Shown: positions 1-5,878, counted from the stretch's first letter. The stretch is 7,189 nt of DNA from an uncultured Pseudomonadales bacterium (GCA_905478725.1 CAJQJT010000040.1:1-7189); one strand, 5' to 3'. Numbers and translations: made by a program. Notes: a model not told the origin generated them from the sequence alone.

Positions 1-241
1 CCGGGCGCTGAGTTTGCGGCCGTTGACGCTGCTGAAATAGATCGCGAAAGATCTCCGGAATCTGGCCCGGTGCAACCTGCGCCGACCTGCTCTTACTGGC
101 TTTCTGTACCGTATTGATTTTCACTACAGCAGCAGAAGTATCTTCAACTAATTGGGTGAAGTCCGGCAGCTGGGCAAGCGCACTAAGGGGGTTAAAAACA
201 AGACATACAAAGGAAGTAACAAGTAAAAGTCTTTTAAGCAC
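1..241 (-). CDS. mucD: DegP/MucD-type periplasmic serine protease, N-terminal part (runs off the window)
   Basis: Only the first 80 codons are present; the gene continues past base 1. The start is GTG at 241-239, preceded by a good ribosome site (GGAGAA, 248-253, six bases upstream). The translation opens with a clear signal peptide: MLKR, a hydrophobic stretch, then SALA just before Q24, so cleavage after residue 23 is expected and the mature protein is periplasmic. The mature N-terminus (LPDFTQLVEDTSAAVVKINT) closely resembles the start of HtrA/DegP/DegQ/MucD proteases. A Gln/Arg-rich loop follows, with a DLFQQRQR-like stretch as in the family's LA-loop region. The catalytic His-Asp-Ser triad and the PDZ domains would lie outside the window, so activity cannot be judged. 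The position downstream of rseC matches mucD in the Pseudomonas algU cluster. Expected role: degrading or chaperoning misfolded envelope proteins. degP or degQ would be alternative names. Confidence 0.88.
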   Translation of the reverse strand, partial: MLKRLLLVTSFVCLVFNPLSALAQLPDFTQLVEDTSAAVVKINTVQKASKSRSAQVAPGQIPEIFRDLFQQRQRPQTQRP

Positions 242-247
242 GAAGTG

Positions 248-253
248 TTCTCC
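248..253 (-). promoter_or_regulatory. Ribosome binding site of mucD
   Basis: GGAGAA on the minus strand lies six bases before a GTG codon. This site decides the start: the GTG opens directly into a signal peptide, and the upstream frame adds nothing recognisable. Confidence 0.75.
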
Positions 254-413
254 AAAAATTAATTTAATGTTTCACTGTCAATCAAAACAATCTTTCTCAA
301 ATAGCATAGTCAATTTAGAGTACGGCAGGAGTTGGAATTTCGATTCTCGAATAGTGGTTGTTGGGCAAGGCTTTAGCCTATCAAAGTGAGATAACTTTGG
401 GGACCTGAATAGA

Positions 414-440
414 TCAGACAGCAGAGTTAAAAAATAGTTA
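414..440 (-). promoter_or_regulatory. Possible sigma-E (AlgU)-type promoter for mucD
   Basis: On the minus strand a -35-like TAACTA (440-435) is followed by a 15-base spacer and GTCTGA (419-414). The known RpoE/AlgU consensus is roughly GAACTT, 15-17 bases, then (G)TCTGA/TCTAA, so the AAC core and the -10 fit well while the -35 is imperfect. The candidate before rpoE in this window shares AACTA-N15-GTCTG exactly, which strengthens both. Transcription would begin near 408, giving a leader of about 165 bases before mucD. degP-family genes are classic sigma-E targets, so the placement makes sense. The T-rich spacer and the long leader are reasons for caution. Confidence 0.45.
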
Positions 441-470
441 GCGCTTGTTACAACTCTTCTTTTAAACAAG
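429..470 (-). terminator. Weak possible terminator after rseC
   Basis: On the minus strand, arms CTTGTT (470-465) and AACAAG (449-444) can pair across a 15-base loop. A run of six T follows (434-429), but nine bases separate it from the stem. The loop is long, the stem short and AT-rich, and the T-run displaced, so any termination would probably be partial. It lies about 20 to 60 bases beyond the rseC stop codon and overlaps the proposed mucD promoter. Together these would separate mucD expression from the rpoE operon. Confidence 0.22.
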
Positions 471-488
471 GGCTACCGAACAATTCGC

Positions 489-947
489 TCAATGTTGAAA
501 ATTGAGAATATTGGGCTGGATCTGTTCTTCCATAAGAACAGGATTAAAGCGCACATCATCGCGCTTTCTCACACTGTGAAAGTTAACCAGTAGGCCACCT
601 AACACCAGCCCGCCAAAGGCACCCCCAACCGCCTGCCAGTCACTGCCAGAAAACAGCCAGGCGCCACCTATAGCAGTAAAAATTGGCAATAGATAAACCA
701 ACAGAGAAGCCATTACGATAACGTCTTCGGGAATGCCTATGGTCACTGACTGGCCCACGGTGAATTCCTCTGAGGACCGCTTGTTGCGCAACACACGGAT
801 GCTAACAGTCTTGCCCGCCAGCTTAGAGAGGAATTTTTGCCCACAGCCCTTCTCCGCCACACAGACTTCACAGGCAGACTTCTGAATTGTCTCAACCCAA
901 AGGCCATCGGACTCAACCGCAACAACAACACCAGTTTCAAGAATCAT
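489..947 (-). CDS. rseC: RseC/MucC-family inner-membrane protein (sigma-E / redox regulator)
   Basis: This is a 152-residue protein of the RseC/MucC family (E. coli RseC is about 159 residues). The N-terminal cytoplasmic part carries the family's cysteine cluster, C26-x2-C29-x5-C35 within ACEVCVAEKGCG, which may bind a metal or Fe-S cluster. Two hydrophobic helices follow, at about 77-99 and 106-123, separated by a short loop (SGSDWQ). The tail is charged (RKRDD) and stays in the cytoplasm. The start ATG lies 12 bases after the rseB stop, so it is the last gene of the rpoE-rseABC operon. Its ribosome site (GAGCGG-like) is weak, and coupling to rseB translation is likely. In the family, RseC mildly modulates sigma-E and has been linked to Rnf/Rsx-mediated SoxR reduction; which role applies here is unknown. 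A 6-base-pair inverted repeat (CTCAAT/ATTGAG, 488-506) spans the stop codon. Confidence 0.93.
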   Translation of the reverse strand: MILETGVVVAVESDGLWVETIQKSACEVCVAEKGCGQKFLSKLAGKTVSIRVLRNKRSSEEFTVGQSVTIGIPEDVIVMASLLVYLLPIFTAIGGAWLFSGSDWQAVGGAFGGLVLGGLLVNFHSVRKRDDVRFNPVLMEEQIQPNILNFQH

Positions 948-959
948 AGAAGCGCCGCT

Positions 960-1973
960 CTAGGGTGAAGGGGATATTGATGGAGACGGTGAGGACGGCA
1001 GAGAAGGCGACATCGAGATAGCACTGGCAATTTGGTTTGCCGTGGCGCGAGGGATTTCACCCACCACGCAGATCGCATATTCCTGATTATTGATATCCGC
1101 CTTGGTTAGCACCGCCACGGTAGCACCCAGATTGGCATCTATGGCCGGCAGGGAGCGCCCTGGGTCAATATCGATAAATACTGAAAAAACCGCGAGACCA
1201 TCGGTAAACATCATCGATTCCTGACCGTCTGTATCGGCAATTTTATGGGAGGCCATAACAAACCCAGGGGGCAGCCACTGAGTGCTCCAGCTGGATGTCG
1301 AGGTGGTGATTTGACGGTTGTTATCGATACAGTTGCTTTGATCCAGAGCAACATCATCAAAGTTGCTAGCCTCTAGATCGAATCCTAAGTCAGCCAGAGA
1401 TCCACCGATACTGATATCAACAAACTGGAAACGCTCAAGAGGCTTGCCGGTATGGCTCATTAACACCGACTGCAGCAGCAGACCGGACTCTTTATCTATG
1501 GCCACAACATAGCCGTAACGATGCTTATCTTTGGGTAGCACATGCACCATTACCACTCGGCGATTGGCGATTCGCCCCTCGCCCTTGATGTGAAATTCGT
1601 AAAAGTCTTCTAGACGGGCATAACTCTGGTCGTTGATTTTGTAGGCACTGCCGCGCAGCAACATATCACCAGTGCGCAAACAGTCGACATTGTCAGAGCG
1701 GCTCAGGGCGTTGCGCTGGGCACCGTCCATATGCTGAATACGCTCGTAGATCTGACCATCACGAACCCCGTGAGAGAGCTTAACGCTGGTTAAATTGCCG
1801 CGGTATTCGTAGGTAAATAAGCCCTGATAGCTTAGTTCCCGTGACGCTTTGGCCATTTTCGACATCAGGTCATGGGCCGATTCCATCTGCGCCGCAAATA
1901 ATGGCCCATGTAGCAAAACGGCGGCTACTAGAGCCGCCACTTTGATTTTTTTAACTAATCTTAAAAACACCAT
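960..1973 (-). CDS. rseB: RseB/MucB periplasmic negative regulator of sigma-E
   Basis: This 337-residue protein has a signal peptide: basic RLVKKIK at 5-11, then a hydrophobic core ending PLFAA, with cleavage expected after A28. The large lipoprotein-like N-terminal domain (about 30-215) matches MucB/RseB, with the motif LSYQGLFTYEYRGN and a KLSHGVRDGQIYERI strand pair. The smaller C-terminal domain (about 228-317) contains WLPPGF and the conserved VVGEIPRATA end. RseB binds the periplasmic part of RseA, shields it from the first cleavage by DegS/AlgW, and senses off-pathway lipopolysaccharide or lipoprotein. The gene starts 9 bases after the rseA stop. Its best ribosome sequence (AAGGA) is inside the last rseA codons, some 13 bases from the ATG, which suggests coupling to rseA. 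Unusually, residues 320-337 form a Ser/Pro-only tail (apart from M, L and I) absent from the E. coli and Pseudomonas proteins I know; it accounts for the extra ~20 residues. Confidence 0.95.
   Translation of the reverse strand: MVFLRLVKKIKVAALVAAVLLHGPLFAAQMESAHDLMSKMAKASRELSYQGLFTYEYRGNLTSVKLSHGVRDGQIYERIQHMDGAQRNALSRSDNVDCLRTGDMLLRGSAYKINDQSYARLEDFYEFHIKGEGRIANRRVVMVHVLPKDKHRYGYVVAIDKESGLLLQSVLMSHTGKPLERFQFVDISIGGSLADLGFDLEASNFDDVALDQSNCIDNNRQITTSTSSWSTQWLPPGFVMASHKIADTDGQESMMFTDGLAVFSVFIDIDPGRSLPAIDANLGATVAVLTKADINNQEYAICVVGEIPRATANQIASAISMSPSLPSSPSPSISPSP
963..1016 (-). other. Ser/Pro-rich C-terminal extension of RseB
   Basis: Eighteen codons specify SMSPSLPSSPSPSISPSP directly after the family's normal end (TANQIASAI). 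The composition is almost entirely Ser and Pro, so the tail should be disordered in the periplasm. It is in the main frame, ends in an ordinary TAG, and codon choice varies (TCG, TCT, TCC, TCA), so it is not a simple identical-codon slippage tract. Confidence 0.6.
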
Positions 1974-1982
1974 TATTGCGAG

Positions 1983-2651
1983 TTATTCCTTTTTGGCTGC
2001 TGCCTCAGTTTCATTTAAGCGAGCAAATGGCAACATTCCCTGATTACTGTTTAGAGCCGCATGATTCGAGTGCTTGGCCATCACATCATTCATATAAGCG
2101 CGCAGTTGGGCTTCCGAATAATTGCGCTCAGCCTGTTGGCGAACCTCAATTACCGGAGTCACGAACTGTGAGTTCTTGTTGTTGCCACCGGCACTGACTG
2201 TGCGAGCGTTAATAATCGGCTGAAAGCCTGAGGGAAACTGTATAGCCGGGCCCGTATTCTCTTCATTGACCTGTTCAACACCAGCAAACTCGGATACTGG
2301 CGCAATGCTGTCTAGGGGACTATTGAGCTGCTGAACACCAAACACGGCGACCAGGGCAACTGAGGCGGCTATAGCAAAACGCCCTGCAGATCCGGCGAAT
2401 ACCGCGAGACCGCCCTGACGATGAGCTGGCTCTTCATCTATTGCGGCGGAAATAGCAGCTGAGTAATCGATTGAGGCAATGGCGGCATCACCTTTGATAG
2501 CTGAGGAAACCATATGGTAGCGCTTCCACTTGTCGCGCAGCTCAGAGCCCTCAGAGACCTCTTTAAGCAGGCGGTGCAGTTCAATATCTGTAGCCTCTCC
2601 ATCCATTAGCGCGGAGAGTGATTGATCTAAGCGTTCCTTGTGATCGCTCAT
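1983..2651 (-). CDS. rseA: RseA/MucA anti-sigma-E factor
   Basis: This 222-residue single-pass anti-sigma factor is close to E. coli RseA (216). Residues 1-75 are the cytoplasmic sigma-binding domain, with the hallmark LSALMDGEA near the N-terminus and the LRDKWKRYHMVSSAIKGD helix (39-55). Residues 90-109 (GRFAIAASVALVAVFGVQQL) are the membrane helix. Residues 110-222 are periplasmic, ending with AYMNDVMAKHSNHAALNSNQGMLPFARL, the RseB-binding MucA-type C-terminus. It sequesters RpoE at the membrane; under stress it is cut by DegS/AlgW, then RseP/MucP, releasing the sigma factor. The start ATG is well supported by ACGAGGT (2664-2658), 6 bases upstream. The final KKE codons double as the ribosome site for rseB. 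The A of the start codon is shared with the stop codon of a 36-codon frame upstream (TAATG). Confidence 0.95.
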   Translation of the reverse strand: MSDHKERLDQSLSALMDGEATDIELHRLLKEVSEGSELRDKWKRYHMVSSAIKGDAAIASIDYSAAISAAIDEEPAHRQGGLAVFAGSAGRFAIAASVALVAVFGVQQLNSPLDSIAPVSEFAGVEQVNEENTGPAIQFPSGFQPIINARTVSAGGNNKNSQFVTPVIEVRQQAERNYSEAQLRAYMNDVMAKHSNHAALNSNQGMLPFARLNETEAAAKKE

Positions 2652-2761
2652 TAATTTACCTCGTAAACACGAAAGTTAGTTGCCTTAACACATGCCATAA
2701 CAATGACAGGGTTCTGCATACAGTGAGGGTAAGACCCACGTTTATATAAAAGGTTCATCAT
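2651..2761 (-). CDS. Possible 36-residue microprotein or leader between rpoE and rseA
   Basis: A short frame opens with ATGATG five bases or fewer after the rpoE stop codon and stays open for 36 codons, ending in TAA whose last base is the A of the rseA ATG (TAATG). It thus fills the whole rpoE-rseA gap. The product would be MMNLLYKRGSYPHCMQNPVI followed by VMACVKATNFRVYEVN: no signal peptide, no clear membrane helix, two cysteines. A GAGGGG sequence in the last rpoE codons lies about 10 bases before the first ATG and could serve as a ribosome site. I recognise no family. A 36-codon frame can stay open by chance fairly often, so the case rests on the exact fit and the stop-start overlap. It could instead be non-coding spacer. 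Confidence 0.3.
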   Translation of the reverse strand: MMNLLYKRGSYPHCMQNPVIVMACVKATNFRVYEVN

Positions 2762-2765
2762 TCTT

Positions 2766-3356
2766 TTAATGCCCCTCAACTAATTCGACTACTCGTGCAT
2801 CAATCGCTTCCCTTCCACGAAAAATACGCGACCTAATAGTGCCCACAGGGCAGTCCATAACCGCGGCAATATCTTCATAGCTCAGACCTTCATATTCACG
2901 CAGAGTCACCGCTGTACGCAGATCCTCAGGCAATTCGACAATAGCCTGGTTGATCGCCACTTCAAGCTGATCGCGAAACAACTGATTCTCAGGAGAGCTG
3001 TGATCTTTCAGTTGATCACTGCCAGAATAATACTCCGCATCATCGAGATCAACATCTGAGGATGGCGGTCTTCTGCTGCGTGCGACCAAATAGTTTTTTG
3101 CGGTATTCACGGCAATGCGATAGAGCCAGGTATAGAACTGACTGTCGCCACGGAACTTAGGCAGTGCACGGTAAGCTTTGATAAAAGCCTCCTGTACCAC
3201 GTCTCGCACCTCATCACTGTCGCGGATAAACCGCGCCACGATGGCATGTACTTTATATTGATATTTTAGAACCAGCAGATCAAAAGCGCGCTTATCGCCT
3301 TTTTGAACTCTGACAACCAATTGCTGGTCAGTGGGTTCTGTTTTTTGTTCTGTCAT
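2766..3356 (-). CDS. rpoE: Extracytoplasmic-function sigma factor RpoE/AlgU
   Basis: This 196-residue ECF sigma factor nearly matches AlgU in length (193). Region 2 spans about 24-93: AFDLLVLKYQYKVHAIVARF, then the core-binding and -10-reading segment DVVQEAFIKAYRALPKFRG and FYTWLYRIAVNTAKNYLVARSRRPP. An acidic linker (DVDLDDAEYY) follows, and region 4 spans about 131-187, with the helix-turn-helix LSYEDIAAVMDCPVGTIRSRIFRGREAI that reads the -35. The ATG is immediately preceded by an in-frame TAG, so no longer start exists. The ribosome site (GGATTG) is weak, which fits a tightly dosed regulator. It directs transcription of envelope-stress genes and is held by RseA, encoded next in the operon. 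A sigma-E-like promoter lies about 85-110 bases upstream, supporting autoregulation. algU is an equally valid name. Confidence 0.97.
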   Translation of the reverse strand: MTEQKTEPTDQQLVVRVQKGDKRAFDLLVLKYQYKVHAIVARFIRDSDEVRDVVQEAFIKAYRALPKFRGDSQFYTWLYRIAVNTAKNYLVARSRRPPSSDVDLDDAEYYSGSDQLKDHSSPENQLFRDQLEVAINQAIVELPEDLRTAVTLREYEGLSYEDIAAVMDCPVGTIRSRIFRGREAIDARVVELVEGH

Positions 3357-3441
3357 CTAGCAATCCATTTATCCTACAAATCCAGTTTATTATCTTTATA
3401 TGCCACGTTCATAAAGCGATAAAAGTTAACCCCAACCATAG

Positions 3442-3468
3442 ACAGACCGCTGGGTCTCAATTTAGTTC
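3442..3468 (-). promoter_or_regulatory. Sigma-E (AlgU)-type autoregulatory promoter of rpoE
   Basis: On the minus strand GAACTA (3468-3463) and GTCTGT (3447-3442) are 15 bases apart, close to the RpoE/AlgU consensus GAACTT / (G)TCTGA at its usual spacing. Transcription would start near 3436, leaving a leader of about 80 bases before rpoE. Autoregulation of rpoE/algU is established in E. coli and Pseudomonas. The mucD upstream region has the same AACTA-N15-GTCTG arrangement. A second, housekeeping promoter may exist closer to rpoE (TATAAA / GATAAT near 3390-3400), but no convincing -35 goes with it. Confidence 0.6.
3445..3458. repeat. Small inverted repeat inside the rpoE promoter
   Basis: AGACC and GGTCT are perfect 5-base arms around a 4-base centre (GCTG). 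The repeat covers most of the -10 and part of the spacer of the proposed sigma-E promoter. It could be an operator half-site pair or coincidence. Confidence 0.3.
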
Positions 3469-3484
3469 GCTTGCGACTTTGGCT

Positions 3485-3490
3485 TATACT
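3485..3490 (+). promoter_or_regulatory. Possible -10 element of the nadB promoter
   Basis: TATACT (five of six matches to TATAAT) lies 32 bases before the nadB start, so transcription would begin near 3497 with a leader of about 26 bases. No good -35 is present at 16-18 bases upstream (TTAGTT at best). Part of this promoter would overlap the start of the divergent sigma-E promoter region. Confidence 0.35.
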
Positions 3491-3522
3491 ATCATGCTGC
3501 GTCAACCTATTGTGGCCAGCAA

Positions 3523-5145
3523 ATGAAACCAACCAATTTATATGACGTGCTGATTATTGGTAGCGGCGCGGCAGGCCTAACCGTCGCCCTGCAACTAGAC
3601 CCAAGTCTGCGCGTCGCACTTATCAGCAAAGCCACATTACAGGGTGGCGCCTCTTGGCTCGCTCAGGGTGGCATAGCCGCAGTTATCGACAAAGATGACA
3701 GCGCTGAAGCCCATATAGCTGACACCCTAGCTGCAGGTGCTGGCCTCTGTCATGAAGACGCCGTGCGCTTTGTGGTTGAAAATGGACCCAAGGCCGTGCA
3801 CTGGCTAATTGACAGTGGTGTCGACTTTACCAAGGAAGAGGGAGATGAAAGCTATCACCTCACTCAGGAGGGCGGCCACAGTCATCGCCGCATTCTCCAC
3901 ACAGCCGACGCCACCGGCAAAGAAATCACTAGCACCTTAGTCGAACGTGCACTGGCCGCGGAAAACGTGCAAATCTTTGAACACCACTGTGCCGTTGACC
4001 TAGTCACTCAAGCCGACAGAAGCTCGCGTAAAATTCGCTGCACCGGCGCCTACATTCTCGACATCGAAAGCGGCGACGTTGAGCTTCTGCAAGCAAAAAG
4101 TGTTGTTCTAGCATCCGGTGGCGCCAGCAAAACCTACCTTTATACCAGCAATCCAGACGGTGCCAGCGGTGATGGTATAGCGATGGCCTGGCGTCGCGGC
4201 TGTCGCGTCGGCAACCTCGAATTCAATCAGTTCCACCCCACCTGCCTCTATCATCCCAAGGCCAAGTCCTTTTTGATCACCGAAGCTCTGCGTGGTGAAG
4301 GAGCAATCCTTAAGCTGCCTGATGGCACGCCGTTCATGCAGAACTTCCATGCTGATGCCGAGTTAGCCCCAAGAGATGTGGTAGCACGGGCCATTGATCA
4401 TGAGATGAAACGCCTCGGCAGTGACTGCCTGTATCTAGATATTAGCCACAAACCAGCTGATTTTATTATCGAGCACTTCCCTACTGTCTATAAGCGCTGC
4501 CTAGAATTTGGTATCGACATCACCACTACGCCTATCCCAATAGTTCCCGCTGCCCACTATACCTGCGGCGGCATTGTGGTGAATACCAAGGGCCAAACGG
4601 ATCTGCGCAACCTCTACGCCATCGGCGAGAGTGCTTTTACCGGCCTTCACGGCGCTAATCGCATGGCCAGTAATTCGTTGCTGGAATGTTTAGTCTATGC
4701 CCAGGCCGCGGCCAGTGAAATCAATCACCTAAATGACAACATTTCCCAGCCAGACTTTGTTCGTCCATGGGATGAATCACAGGTTGAGTACTCAGATGAG
4801 AATGTGGTGATCTCGCACAACTGGGATGAGTTGCGCCGCTTTATGTGGGATTACGTCGGCATTGTGCGCACGGATAAGCGTCTGCAGCGCGCTCAGCACC
4901 GCATTCACTTGTTACAAAAAGAGATTCAGGAATACTACAGCAACTATAAAGTGGGCCGTGACCTACTGGAACTGCGCAATCTGGCCACAGTGGCTGAATT
5001 GATTATTCGCTGCGCCCTGCAGCGCAAAGAGAGCCGCGGACTGCACTACACCCTCGATTATCCGAACCTGGCACCAATCGCCAAAGACACTATTCTAGTG
5101 CCGATCAATTTTGCCGGTCAGGATGTGATTATCAACCTCGATTAG
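3523..5145 (+). CDS. nadB: L-aspartate oxidase (quinolinate synthase B)
   Basis: NadB oxidises L-aspartate to iminoaspartate with FAD, using fumarate or oxygen as acceptor. NadA then condenses the product to quinolinate in de novo NAD synthesis, in the cytoplasm. The 540-residue length equals that of E. coli NadB. The FAD dinucleotide fold begins at 8-20 ([13 protein letters not shown]), followed by [14 protein letters not shown] (41-54), where the fumarate reductase family without covalent flavin has Gln/Leu instead of the flavin-linking His. Capping-domain and active-site residues are present: EGGHSHRRI around E117-H119, FNQFHPT with H238, APRDVVARA with R284 and R289, and PAAHYTCGG with H345. 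The second FAD segment is [28 protein letters not shown] (361-388). The C-terminal helical domain has the usual RTDKRLQRA and [12 protein letters not shown]. The ribosome site is poor. The gene is divergent from rpoE and ends 5 bases from the convergent cptA stop. Confidence 0.97.
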   Translation: MKPTNLYDVLIIGSGAAGLTVALQLDPSLRVALISKATLQGGASWLAQGGIAAVIDKDDSAEAHIADTLAAGAGLCHEDAVRFVVENGPKAVHWLIDSGVDFTKEEGDESYHLTQEGGHSHRRILHTADATGKEITSTLVERALAAENVQIFEHHCAVDLVTQADRSSRKIRCTGAYILDIESGDVELLQAKSVVLASGGASKTYLYTSNPDGASGDGIAMAWRRGCRVGNLEFNQFHPTCLYHPKAKSFLITEALRGEGAILKLPDGTPFMQNFHADAELAPRDVVARAIDHEMKRLGSDCLYLDISHKPADFIIEHFPTVYKRCLEFGIDITTTPIPIVPAAHYTCGGIVVNTKGQTDLRNLYAIGESAFTGLHGANRMASNSLLECLVYAQAAASEINHLNDNISQPDFVRPWDESQVEYSDENVVISHNWDELRRFMWDYVGIVRTDKRLQRAQHRIHLLQKEIQEYYSNYKVGRDLLELRNLATVAELIIRCALQRKESRGLHYTLDYPNLAPIAKDTILVPINFAGQDVIINLD

Positions 5146-5150
5146 GTTCG

Positions 5151-5579
5151 CTATCTAATAGTTCTTTCGATCAGCAGCATGCGCAGTAGTCGATGCTGCG
5201 GCGCTGACAGACTATCTGTCGGCAGCACCCGAACAATCTGCCGCCCCTGGGGCAACTTAAAATACGCGATCACCAAATGACGAGTGACAAACTGGGTCGG
5301 CGTCAGAACCAACTCCAATGTCTGCGACCCTGACACCAGCCGCCAACGATCGTCACTAGCGTCCAGCAGAATCAATTTCTCCGGACACTGACCACGGTAA
5401 TCCACGATTAGCCAACAGGCCGCGAAACCGAGACACAGCAGTGCCGACGGCTTGACCCAAATTAATAGCGGCAACACAGCGATCAGCGCAGCAGCTATGG
5501 CAACTAAACCAAGCCGTGCACAGAGATAATAAAATGAGGGACTAAGCTGAAACTCAGCCGAGTTGGGCGCGAGACTCAT
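5151..5579 (-). CDS. cptA: CptA/YgfX-family small inner-membrane protein
   Basis: This 142-residue protein has the layout of the YgfX (CptA) family. A short N-terminus (FQLSPSFYYLCARLG) precedes two membrane helices at about 21-41 and 44-60. A mainly beta C-terminal region then contains DDRWRLVSGSQTLELVLTPTQFVTRHLVIAYFKL and ends with the family-like pattern DSLSAPQHRLLRMLL. Its start overlaps the end of sdhE by 26 bases, in another frame, as in the conserved sdhE-ygfX pair, so the two are co-transcribed and probably translationally coupled. In E. coli the partner gene was named as a toxin acting on MreB/FtsZ in a proposed type IV toxin-antitoxin pair; other work ties the pair to succinate dehydrogenase and prodigiosin control. 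The toxin role is disputed, and nothing here decides it. Identification rests on context and architecture more than on sequence identity. Confidence 0.85.
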   Translation of the reverse strand: MSLAPNSAEFQLSPSFYYLCARLGLVAIAAALIAVLPLLIWVKPSALLCLGFAACWLIVDYRGQCPEKLILLDASDDRWRLVSGSQTLELVLTPTQFVTRHLVIAYFKLPQGRQIVRVLPTDSLSAPQHRLLRMLLIERTIR

Positions 5580-5799
5580 GGATGATCTGCACTATCCTTT
5601 GCATATCGGGATTATCCGGCGACTGACGCTTCATCAGCCACATAAACAGAGACTGATCTTCACTCTCCAGTAACACCTCAAAGCGCAGCTGATCAGCTTC
5701 TTCCAGCGTCTCGTAAACGTTCTCAACAAAGGGTTCAAGAATCAGGTCGAGCTCTAACATGCCGCGGCGACAAGCCCAGCGCAGACGATTTTTATTCAT
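5554..5799 (-). CDS. sdhE: SdhE, FAD assembly factor for succinate dehydrogenase
   Basis: This 81-residue protein has the typical SdhE/YgfY length. The diagnostic RGMLELD motif (RGxxE) is at about residues 12-18, right after NKNRLRWACR. A helical bundle follows with EEADQLRFEVLLESEDQSLFMWLMKRQSPDN and the usual MQRIVQIIHESR end. SdhE binds the flavoprotein subunit SdhA (and FrdA) and promotes covalent attachment of FAD. It sits beside nadB, a flavoprotein of the same superfamily that binds FAD non-covalently. It is the first gene of a two-gene minus-strand operon with cptA. A perfect TATAAT lies about 30 bases upstream. The ribosome site is weak. The start ATG agrees with the family N-terminus. 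Confidence 0.95.
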   Translation of the reverse strand: MNKNRLRWACRRGMLELDLILEPFVENVYETLEEADQLRFEVLLESEDQSLFMWLMKRQSPDNPDMQRIVQIIHESRAQLG

Positions 5800-5806
5800 A
5801 GCTAAT

Positions 5807-5846
5807 CAATCATTGTTTTAAAGGCGCATTATAAGAGACAATCATT
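5807..5846. repeat. Pair of 8-base direct repeats around the divergent promoter
   Basis: CAATCATT occurs at 5807-5814 and again at 5839-5846, 32 bases apart start to start, about three helical turns. The copies flank the TATAAT box shared by sdhE and ygfZ. The spacing suits two sites on the same DNA face for a regulator, but an AT-rich spacer can also produce such a match by chance. Confidence 0.4.
5828..5833 (-). promoter_or_regulatory. -10 element for sdhE, possibly shared with the divergent ygfZ promoter
   Basis: The minus strand reads TATAAT, a perfect -10, 29 bases before the sdhE ATG, which predicts a leader of about 20 bases. The -35 is poor (TATGTT at 17 bases). The plus strand of the same spot reads TATAAG (5830-5835), five of six matches, so the element may serve both divergent genes. 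The whole divergent spacer is about 79 bases. Confidence 0.5.
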
Positions 5847-5867
5847 CAATAACATACACAGTCGACA

Positions 5868-5872
5868 AAGGA
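5868..5872 (+). promoter_or_regulatory. Ribosome binding site of ygfZ
   Basis: AAGGA ends six bases before ATG at 5879. A TTG at 5873 is in the same frame but directly abuts the ribosome site, so the ATG is the better start; the protein is then two residues shorter than the longest open frame. Confidence 0.7.
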
Positions 5873-5878
5873 TTGACC

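Larger units (their letters stand above)
242..488. other. 247-base intergenic region between rseC and mucD
   Basis: No convincing gene is present. A 63-codon minus-strand frame starting at TTG lacks a ribosome site and resembles nothing I recognise. The region contains the weak terminator-like hairpin, the sigma-E-like promoter and the mucD ribosome site described separately. From the promoter to mucD the DNA is AT-rich and shows no stronger element. Confidence 0.6.

Noticed and set aside
276..281. Perfect TTGACA on the minus strand, a candidate -35 for mucD
   Set aside because: The -10 at proper spacing would fall on the ribosome site (248-253), so the transcript would lack a usable leader, and no TATAAT-like box is there.
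114..389. 91-codon plus-strand frame opposite mucD and its upstream region
   Set aside because: It is antisense to a clear signal peptide and protease N-terminus and shows no motif or ribosome site.
278..469. 63-codon minus-strand frame between rseC and mucD
   Set aside because: It starts at TTG without a ribosome site, has no recognisable motif, and overlaps the promoter and hairpin signals of the gap.
1976..2197. 73-codon plus-strand frame opposite rseA
   Set aside because: It is a shadow of rseA, which has full family motifs, a membrane helix and a good ribosome site.
5151..5799. sdhE-cptA as a toxin-antitoxin defence system
   Set aside because: The proposed type IV toxin-antitoxin role in E. 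coli is disputed, and SdhE has a well-supported flavinylation role; the pair is a conserved housekeeping locus here.
5873..5878. TTG as start codon of ygfZ
   Set aside because: It directly abuts the AAGGA ribosome site, whereas the ATG six bases on has ideal spacing.
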